Origin: an uncultured Petrimonas sp.
GTDB taxonomy: Bacteria > Bacteroidota > Bacteroidia > Bacteroidales > Dysgonomonadaceae
NCBI GenBank assembly: GCA_934621705.1
Contig: CAKTUP010000019.1
Span: 1-18,578, forward strand
DNA length: 18,578 bases
Reading direction: 5' to 3'
Position numbers and translations under genes: made by a program. The notes under the pieces are model-generated. The model searched no databases and was not told the origin of the DNA. It was given only the letters and a program-made list of their open reading frames with translations. Shown one piece after another: positions 13,503 through 18,578 of the stretch. Positions within the stretch are counted from its first letter, which is position 1. Each line of letters opens with the position of its first letter.

Positions 13503-14258
13503 TTAATCTTTAATTTTCGCGTGCAAATATTCGCGGTTCAAGCGCGCGATGTGGCTGATGGAAATGTTTTTGGGACATTCCTGCTCGCAAGCGCCGGTAT
13601 TGGTACAGTTGCCGAATCCCAGCTCATCCATTTTCGCAACCATGGCTTTGGCGCGTTTGGCGCGTTCCACTTTTCCTTGCGGTAGCAAAGCCAGCTGGCT
13701 CACTTTCGCTGCTACGAAAAGCATAGCCGATCCGTTTTTGCACGTTGCCACACACGCTCCGCATCCGATGCAGGCGGCAGCATCCATGGCTTCGTCGGCA
13801 GCGTATTTGGGAATGGGGATGGCGTTACCGTCGGGAATACCGCCGGTGTTTACCGAAACGTATCCGCCTGCCTGGATAATTTTGTCGAAAGCGGTACGGT
13901 CAACCATCAGGTCGCGGATCACGGGGAATCCGGCCGAACGCCAAGGTTCTACCGTGATGGTATCGCCTTCGTTGAACTTACGCATGTGTAGCTGGCAAGT
14001 GGTAATGTCTTCATCGGGGCCGTGCGGAAATCCGTCGATATACAAGCTGCACATCCCACAAATGCCTTCGCGGCAATCGTGGTCGAAAACCACCGGGTCT
14101 TTTCCTTCGTTGATGAGTTGTTCGTTCAGTATGTCAAGCATTTCAAGAAACGAACTGCCCTGCGATATATTTTTCAATTCGTATGTCTCGTAGTGTCCTT
14201 TTTCTCTCGGGCCTTTCTGACGCCATACTTTTACTTTTATGTTGATATCTTTGTCCAT
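13503..14258 (-). CDS. frdB: Fumarate reductase / succinate dehydrogenase iron-sulfur subunit
   Basis: FrdB carries electrons between the quinone site of the membrane subunit and the flavin of FrdA. The 251-residue product binds three clusters. The [2Fe-2S] site is at C62, C67, C70 and C88 (CREGICGMC). The [4Fe-4S] site is at C163, C166, C169 and C173 ([11 protein letters not shown]). The [3Fe-4S]-type site is built from C173-adjacent residues and C218, C224 and C228 ([11 protein letters not shown]). Length and motifs fit the type B enzymes of Bacteroidota, which work mainly as menaquinol:fumarate reductases in anaerobes; direction cannot be proved from sequence. It follows frdA after an 80-base gap that holds a strong hairpin, and a clear terminator follows it. 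Confidence 0.95.
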   Translation of the reverse strand: MDKDINIKVKVWRQKGPREKGHYETYELKNISQGSSFLEMLDILNEQLINEGKDPVVFDHDCREGICGMCSLYIDGFPHGPDEDITTCQLHMRKFNEGDTITVEPWRSAGFPVIRDLMVDRTAFDKIIQAGGYVSVNTGGIPDGNAIPIPKYAADEAMDAAACIGCGACVATCKNGSAMLFVAAKVSQLALLPQGKVERAKRAKAMVAKMDELGFGNCTNTGACEQECPKNISISHIARLNREYLHAKIKD

Positions 14259-14286
14259 ATTGGTAGTTTTTTAGTAATGGGTATTC

Positions 14287-14326
14287 AGTTTGCAGTTTAT
14301 AGTCTGATAACCGTGAACTGCAAACT
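14287..14326 (-). promoter_or_regulatory. Hairpin between frdA and frdB
   Basis: AGTTTGCAGTT (14287-14297) pairs perfectly with AACTGCAAACT (14316-14326), and two further pairs are possible across one wobble. No T-run follows. It may protect the frdA message 3' end or set the ratio of FrdA to FrdB; it could also be a REP-like insert. Confidence 0.6.
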
Positions 14327-14338
14327 TGTCAACTGATT

Positions 14339-16339
14339 TTACGACTTGTAATTTCTTTGTTCACGAACAATAAACTCATAATCGAGCGGTTCTTTGTACA
14401 TCACGGGAGCGTTGTCTTCGCCCATGTATTCCCAGCAGGAAACATACGCGAATTTGTCGTCGTGGCGCATGGCTTCGCCTTCTTCGGTTTGGTGTTCCAA
14501 CCGGAAGTGTCCGCCGCAGGATTCTTCTCTGTCTAACGCATCGTGAGCCATAAGTTCGCCTATTTCGATAAAATCGGCCAAGCGAAGCGCTTTTTCCAAC
14601 TCAACGTTGAGCGAGCTTTTTTCGCCCGGAATGCGCACATCTGCCCAGAATTCCTTTTTCAACACCTTCATGTCATCGATGGCTTTCTTTAAGCCTTCGG
14701 CTTCGCGTCCCATTCCAACCAGATCCCACATAATGTGGCCCAGTTTTTTGTGGAAATAGTCCACCGAATGCTTGCCTTTCACGCTCATCAGTCTTTCCAT
14801 GCGGGCATCGATTTCTTTTTCTGCCTGCTCAAATTCGGGGCTGTCGGTGCTGAACCGTGGCACGCGGATTTGGTCTGACAGGTAGCTTTGGATGGTGTAC
14901 GGAAGAACGAAATATCCGTCGGCCAATCCCTGCATCAACGCTGAAGCTCCCAAACGGTTGGCTCCGTGATCGGAGAAATTGGCTTCGCCGATGGCGAAAA
15001 GCCCAGGAATGGAAGACATCAGTTCGTAATCCACCCAAATTCCGCCCATCGTGTAGTGGATGGCCGGATAGATCATCATCGGAGTTTCGTACGGATTATC
15101 GTTAACGATTTTTTCATACATCTGGAAAAGGTTTCCGTAGCGGGCTTCCACTACATCTTTGCCTAAGCGGTTGATGGCATCGGCAAAGTCGAGATATACG
15201 GCCAGTCCGGTTGTTCCAACTCCGTAGCCGGCGTCGCAGCGTTCTTTGGCTGCGCGCGATGCCACGTCGCGGGGAACCAGGTTCCCGAAAGCGGGATAAC
15301 GGCGTTCCAGGTAATAATCGCGGTCTTCTTCTTTTATTTCGGTCGGTCTCAGCTTGCCGGCGCGGATGGCTTCGGCATCTTCCATTTTCTTGGGAACCCA
15401 GATGCGGCCGTCGTTACGCAGCGATTCCGACATCAGCGTCAGTTTCGACTGGAATTCGCCGTGAACGGGAATACACGTGGGGTGGATTTGCGCCATACAA
15501 GGATTGGCGAAATAAGCGCCTTTCTTGTAACATTGCCAAGCCGCCGATCCGTTGGAAGTCATGGCGTTGGTGGAAAGGAAAAACGCGTTTCCGTATCCGC
15601 CGCTGGCAATAACCACGGCGTGAGCCGCAAAGCGTTCCAGTTTTCCGGTTACGAGGTTGCGGGCGATAATTCCGCGGGCGCGGCCGTCGATAATCACGAG
15701 GTCCACCATTTCGTAACGGGTATATAATTTCACTTGCTTTTTGTTAACCGCACGGCTCAACGCGCTGTAAGCGCCCAGAAGCAATTGCTGTCCGGTTTGG
15801 CCGCGGGCGTAGAATGTACGCGATACCTGTGCGCCGCCGAAAGAACGGTTATCCAGCAAACCACCATATTCGCGTGCGAAAGGAACTCCCTGTGCCACGC
15901 ATTGGTCGATAATTTCGTTGGAAACTTCGGCCAGGCGGTAAACGTTGGCTTCGCGTGCACGATAGTCGCCGCCTTTAATGGTATCGTAGAAGAGGCGATA
16001 TACTGAGTCGCCGTCGTTTTGATAGTTTTTTGCAGCATTTATACCACCTTGCGCAGCAATGGAGTGCGCACGGCGGGGTGAATCCTGAATACAGAAATTC
16101 AACACGTTGAATCCCAGTTCGCCCAGCGAAGCGGCAGCCGATGCTCCGGCAAGTCCCGTTCCCACCACAATAACATCGAGGCGGCGTTTGTTGGCCGGAT
16201 TCACCAGTTTTTGCTTGGCCTTGTAAGTTGACCATTTTTCGGCCAACGGCCCTTTTGGAATTTTAGAATCCAACTTTATTTTATTGTCTGCCACAGTAGT
16301 TTTGCTTTCTACTTTTGCAGTTTCTTCTTTGTTTATCAT
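14339..16339 (-). CDS. frdA: Fumarate reductase / succinate dehydrogenase flavoprotein subunit
   Basis: FrdA holds covalent FAD and the fumarate/succinate site. The 666-residue product has the dinucleotide fold [18 protein letters not shown] (56-73). The FAD-linking His is in [11 protein letters not shown] (H92). Substrate-site stretches are [21 protein letters not shown] and [16 protein letters not shown]-terminal domain carries EESCGGHFR. It is typical of type B enzymes. The N-terminus is unusual: residues 1-22 form a Lys/Glu/Thr-rich stretch before [13 protein letters not shown], where relatives I recall usually start. A TTG at 16273 (codon 23) could be the true start, but the ATG at 16339 is preferred. 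It lies 27 bases after frdC in the order C-A-B. Confidence 0.95.
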   Translation of the reverse strand: MINKEETAKVESKTTVADNKIKLDSKIPKGPLAEKWSTYKAKQKLVNPANKRRLDVIVVGTGLAGASAAASLGELGFNVLNFCIQDSPRRAHSIAAQGGINAAKNYQNDGDSVYRLFYDTIKGGDYRAREANVYRLAEVSNEIIDQCVAQGVPFAREYGGLLDNRSFGGAQVSRTFYARGQTGQQLLLGAYSALSRAVNKKQVKLYTRYEMVDLVIIDGRARGIIARNLVTGKLERFAAHAVVIASGGYGNAFFLSTNAMTSNGSAAWQCYKKGAYFANPCMAQIHPTCIPVHGEFQSKLTLMSESLRNDGRIWVPKKMEDAEAIRAGKLRPTEIKEEDRDYYLERRYPAFGNLVPRDVASRAAKERCDAGYGVGTTGLAVYLDFADAINRLGKDVVEARYGNLFQMYEKIVNDNPYETPMMIYPAIHYTMGGIWVDYELMSSIPGLFAIGEANFSDHGANRLGASALMQGLADGYFVLPYTIQSYLSDQIRVPRFSTDSPEFEQAEKEIDARMERLMSVKGKHSVDYFHKKLGHIMWDLVGMGREAEGLKKAIDDMKVLKKEFWADVRIPGEKSSLNVELEKALRLADFIEIGELMAHDALDREESCGGHFRLEHQTEEGEAMRHDDKFAYVSCWEYMGEDNAPVMYKEPLDYEFIVREQRNYKS

Positions 16340-16366
16340 AATGTTTTTAAGTTTTAGTAAGTAAAA

Positions 16367-17053
16367 TTACGCGCCAAAGCCAAGCAGATAATAAACCGGA
16401 ACAGAAACAAACAACAAGCAAATGAAGGTTGCAACCACGTAAGAAACTTTTTTCAGGCGGGGAAGCCATATCTGGTTGTTCCATCCCAATGTTTGCATCG
16501 CGCTCCAGAAACCGTGTGTGAGGTGGAACCAGAGAGCAACAAGCCATACAATATATATAATACTGTAGAGCGGTTGAATGAAAAGTTCGCGAATAAAATA
16601 GGCTCCGTCTGTGGGATCGTGGTAACCTGCAGCAGCGTAATCGTGTCCGTGCATCAGTTCTACCAATTGCATTTTAGACCAAAAGTGAATCAAGTGCAGC
16701 ACGAGAAATCCTAAGATTATCACACCCAGTACATACATGTTTTTTGATGACCACGATACGTTTTTTTGCGATTTGGTAACCGCATACTTGCTCGATCCGC
16801 GCGCTTTCTGATTCTGCAGCGTGATGATAGAGGCATAAATAATGTGGATAATGAAACCCAGCGCCAATATTCCGGTCGCGATAAGAGCATACCAGTTAGC
16901 ACCCAGCATGGCAGCAATACTGTTGTACGCCTCGGCCGAGATGATAACCACGAAGTTCATCAGACTGTGAAACATCAAAAATAGGACCAGAAACAAACCC
17001 GATATACTCATGATCAGTTTCCGTCCGATAGAAGATTTAATTAGCCAGCTCAT
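16367..17053 (-). CDS. frdC: Fumarate reductase / succinate dehydrogenase cytochrome b subunit
   Basis: FrdC is the di-heme type B membrane anchor, which oxidises menaquinol and passes electrons to FrdB. The 228-residue product has five hydrophobic segments: residues about 13-37 (starting LIMSISGLFLVLFLMFH), about 52-75, about 106-125, about 155-180 and about 204-225. Histidines suited as heme ligands occur in FLMFHSLMN (H29), FIIHIIYA, VLHLIHFW and WFHLTHGFWSA. The single large subunit, instead of separate C and D anchors, is the type B mark. The ATG is at 17053. It is first in the operon, behind a long AT-rich region with a ~194-bp palindrome. Confidence 0.94.
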   Translation of the reverse strand: MSWLIKSSIGRKLIMSISGLFLVLFLMFHSLMNFVVIISAEAYNSIAAMLGANWYALIATGILALGFIIHIIYASIITLQNQKARGSSKYAVTKSQKNVSWSSKNMYVLGVIILGFLVLHLIHFWSKMQLVELMHGHDYAAAGYHDPTDGAYFIRELFIQPLYSIIYIVWLVALWFHLTHGFWSAMQTLGWNNQIWLPRLKKVSYVVATFICLLFVSVPVYYLLGFGA

Positions 17054-17143
17054 AAAGTTTTTGTTTAAAAATTTATTTAGTAATTATATTGATTTTCAGT
17101 TGTGGTGGCAAAAAATGATAAATTAGTTCTAACGGAATGTGAA

Positions 17144-17337
17144 AATTGAGAAACTGTTTTGAATTTTTTTATGCGATGTTTTTTAGTCATTTTTTGATGG
17201 ATTTGGACTTTCGTTTCGCATCAAATAGCGGGCTATTTGAAAGGAAGGAAAGTTCAAAGACGCGAAAAAGGGCAGAAAACAGCATAAAAGAATAAACAAA
17301 AATATCTGTTCGCAAAATTCAAAACAGTTTCTCAATT
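17144..17337. repeat. ~194-bp imperfect palindrome with perfect 24-bp outer arms
   Basis: Outer arms 17144-17167 and 17314-17337 are perfect inverted copies (AATTGAGAAACTGTTTTGAATTTT and its complement). Further in, TTTTATGC (17167-17174) pairs with GCATAAAA (17282-17289). TGTTTT (17177-17182) pairs with AAAACA (17276-17281). TTTGGACTTTC (17202-17212) pairs with GAAAGTTCAAA (17248-17258, one wobble). The centre TCAAATAGC-GG-GCTATTTGA (17221-17240) is perfect. The right arm carries an extra ~24 bases (17290-17313). It may be a folded MITE-like element or a giant 5' leader hairpin. Confidence 0.85.
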
Positions 17338-17344
17338 GAGAGCA

Positions 17345-17370
17345 CAAAAATAGCATTTTAAAACGTCAAA
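17345..17370 (-). promoter_or_regulatory. Candidate frd operon promoter
   Basis: TATTTTTG on the minus strand (17345-17352) matches the -7 box, with TTTG at 17367-17370, though the 14-base spacing is short. Transcription would begin near 17340, right at the outer edge of the palindrome. A second identical box lies at 17297-17304. Confidence 0.3.
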
Positions 17371-17496
17371 AAAGAATTATTTACAGAATAATTTCTTTAA
17401 TTCGATTATTTAGAAGTGTTCTGCTTAGTGTAGAGACAGTTAGAAGAAAGTTGAGATTTAATTTTGTTATAAACGCTATAATTATGTGTAAAATTG

Positions 17497-17504
17497 TAAC
17501 TTTG
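17497..17504 (+). promoter_or_regulatory. Candidate -7 box of the lipoprotein pair
   Basis: TAACTTTG is an exact TAnnTTTG match ending 20 bases before the ATG at 17525, giving a leader of about 15 bases. No clean -33 TTTG at normal spacing. Confidence 0.42.
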
Positions 17505-17524
17505 AAAACTAAAATAGATATAAG

Positions 17525-18307
17525 ATGAAACTGTTGAGGTTTTTTTCCTTAATGATGGCCGTTTTGCTTTTCGGCAGTTGCTCCGTAACCAAAAAAACAC
17601 CCGACGAGGGGGCTCAGTTGAAAATTCTTTCCTACAACATCCGCAACGCCCGCGGAATGGACGAAGTTACCGATTTCAATCGCGTAGCGAAAGTGATCGA
17701 GCGGATAAATGCCGATTGCGTCGCTCTTCAGGAATTAGACAGCGCAACGGCGCGGAGTGGGGGCATGGTTGTTTTGGACGAATTGGCAAAACGAACCAAC
17801 ATGCACGCAGTTTATAATGCGTCCATCGATTATGACGGAGGAAAATACGGCGTTGGAATTTTAACGAAAGAAAAGCCGCTGCGTTTTTACGGAGTTCCAC
17901 TTCCCGGAAGCGAAGAAAAACGAAGTTTACTGATCGTTGAAATGGCGGATTACGTTATTTGCAGCACGCACTGGTCGTTGAGGCAGCCCGATAGGTTTGC
18001 TTCGGTGGCGCTGATTAACGAGGCGTTGAAAAAATATACGGACAAACCTGTTTTTCTGGCCGGCGATTTAAACGCCGTTCCGGAATCGGAAGAGATTAGG
18101 GAATTATCGAAAAATTGGATGGTTCTTAATGATCCGGCGCAGCCGACAATTCCGGTTGTAAATCCCAATCGATGCATCGATTATGTTTTTGGAAAACGAT
18201 CCGCAGCCTTTCGTTTCGAAGTCGTGCAAGCAAAAGTAGAAAACGAACCCGTTGCATCCGACCATTTGCCGGTTTGGACGCTGGTTAGCGTAAGAAGAAA
18301 TAATTAA
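17525..18307 (+). CDS. Lipoprotein of the endonuclease/exonuclease/phosphatase fold
   Basis: The 260-residue product starts with a lipoprotein signal (hydrophobic 3-17, lipobox LFGSC with C19), so it is exported and lipid-anchored. The mature part carries the full set of EEP (DNase I-like) motifs: ILSYNIRN (N38), ALQELD (E70), CSTHWSL (H149), AGDLNAVPES (D181, N183), CIDYVFG (D219) and SDHLPV (D246, H247). These form a metal-dependent phosphodiesterase or phosphatase site. Substrates in this superfamily range from DNA to sphingomyelin and phosphoinositides. An exported Bacteroidota member may salvage phosphate from extracellular nucleic acids, phospholipids or inositol phosphates, but the substrate is not readable here. 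It is 14 bases upstream of a second EEP lipoprotein. Confidence 0.88.
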   Translation: MKLLRFFSLMMAVLLFGSCSVTKKTPDEGAQLKILSYNIRNARGMDEVTDFNRVAKVIERINADCVALQELDSATARSGGMVVLDELAKRTNMHAVYNASIDYDGGKYGVGILTKEKPLRFYGVPLPGSEEKRSLLIVEMADYVICSTHWSLRQPDRFASVALINEALKKYTDKPVFLAGDLNAVPESEEIRELSKNWMVLNDPAQPTIPVVNPNRCIDYVFGKRSAAFRFEVVQAKVENEPVASDHLPVWTLVSVRRNN

Positions 18308-18321
18308 AACACATATATAAA

Positions 18322-18578
18322 ATGAAAAAAACATCGCTCCTTTTTTTGCTGATTTTCAGCTTAATTCTGACAGGTTGTGCGCAAACCACTAAAGATTTCA
18401 CCATGAATATCGCCACATTCAATATCCGAATGGATACAGACCGGGACAGTTTAGACGCCTGGAAACACCGCAAAGAGATGGTGAAAGGACTGGTTCGTTT
18501 TCACAATTTCGATATTGTAGGTGTGCAGGAAGCTTTCAAGCATCAGATAGACGGTATTCTTGAACTCGAAAATTATGC
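18322..18578 (+). CDS. Second EEP-fold lipoprotein (N-terminal part, cut by window end)
   Basis: The ATG at 18322 opens a frame that runs to the window edge (85 codons plus two bases). It begins with a lipoprotein signal (KKTSLLFLLIFSLILTGC, C19), then MNIATFNIRMDTD (N34) and DIVGVQEAFKHQ (E70). These are the first two EEP motifs; the catalytic His and Asp motifs would lie beyond the window. The MDTDRDSLDAWKHRKE region resembles the group of Bacteroidota secreted EEP proteins with the pattern DSWxxRK. The 14-base gap to the previous gene, with no terminator between, indicates one operon. The two are related but diverged paralogues. Confidence 0.85.
   Translation, partial: MKKTSLLFLLIFSLILTGCAQTTKDFTMNIATFNIRMDTDRDSLDAWKHRKEMVKGLVRFHNFDIVGVQEAFKHQIDGILELENY

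Larger units (their letters stand above)
17054..17524. other. 471-base intergenic region between frdC and the divergent lipoprotein gene
   Basis: It holds no convincing gene. It contains the palindrome at 17144-17337, two exact minus-strand TATTTTTG boxes (17297-17304 and 17345-17352) and a plus-strand TAACTTTG box (17497-17504). The 90 bases next to frdC lack an exact -7 box, so the frd start point probably lies within or beyond the palindrome. Confidence 0.7.

Noticed and set aside
13549..14193. A 214-codon plus-strand frame opposite frdB
   Set aside because: The minus strand carries all iron-sulfur cluster motifs of FrdB; the opposite frame shows no domain.

Overview
The window looks like a piece of a Bacteroidota chromosome, most likely order Bacteroidales. 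The reasons are a GldE-type CorC-like protein next to ssb and mutY, a three-subunit type B fumarate reductase/succinate dehydrogenase in the order C-A-B, a short RNase E/G gene behind an HU gene, and gene fronts that mostly lack Shine-Dalgarno sites but carry the Bacteroidota -7 box TAnnTTTG. I cannot fix the species.

Layout. 1-1932 (+) is a recQ helicase gene. It converges on a minus-strand block: sfp-type phosphopantetheinyl transferase, gldE, ssb and mutY (1938-5600). A divergent promoter region (5601-5772) leads into a plus-strand unit (5773-7914): HU, a 30-residue very basic protein of the AURKAIP1/COX24 (bS22/mS38) type, and RNase G/E. From 8100 to 17053 everything reads on the minus strand. 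First comes an AT-rich accessory island: a PIN-domain nuclease, an unrecognised 260-residue partner whose gene overlaps it, and an Mrr-type restriction endonuclease (8100-10378). Then come priA with an outer-membrane beta-barrel gene directly upstream (10450-13320), and frdC-frdA-frdB (13503-17053). The window closes on the plus strand with two tandem lipoproteins of the endonuclease/exonuclease/phosphatase fold (17525 to the end, the second cut off).

How the genes fit together. Much is housekeeping: DNA repair and replication restart (RecQ, SSB, MutY, PriA), chromatin, ribosome and RNA decay (HU, basic small protein, RNase G), and anaerobic respiration (FrdCAB). The accessory part is the PIN/unknown/Mrr island. 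The PIN pair is bracketed by two copies of an ~88-bp direct repeat that contains the rng terminator, which suggests insertion or duplication at the end of rng.

The most unusual non-coding structures are: a ~194-bp imperfect palindrome with a perfect 24-bp outer arm, which could sit at the very 5' end of the frd mRNA; three successive hairpins in the leader of rng; a double hairpin that encodes the last residues of both recQ and the phosphopantetheinyl transferase; and a strong hairpin between frdA and frdB. No tRNA, rRNA, CRISPR array, insertion sequence with a transposase, or recognisable riboswitch was seen.
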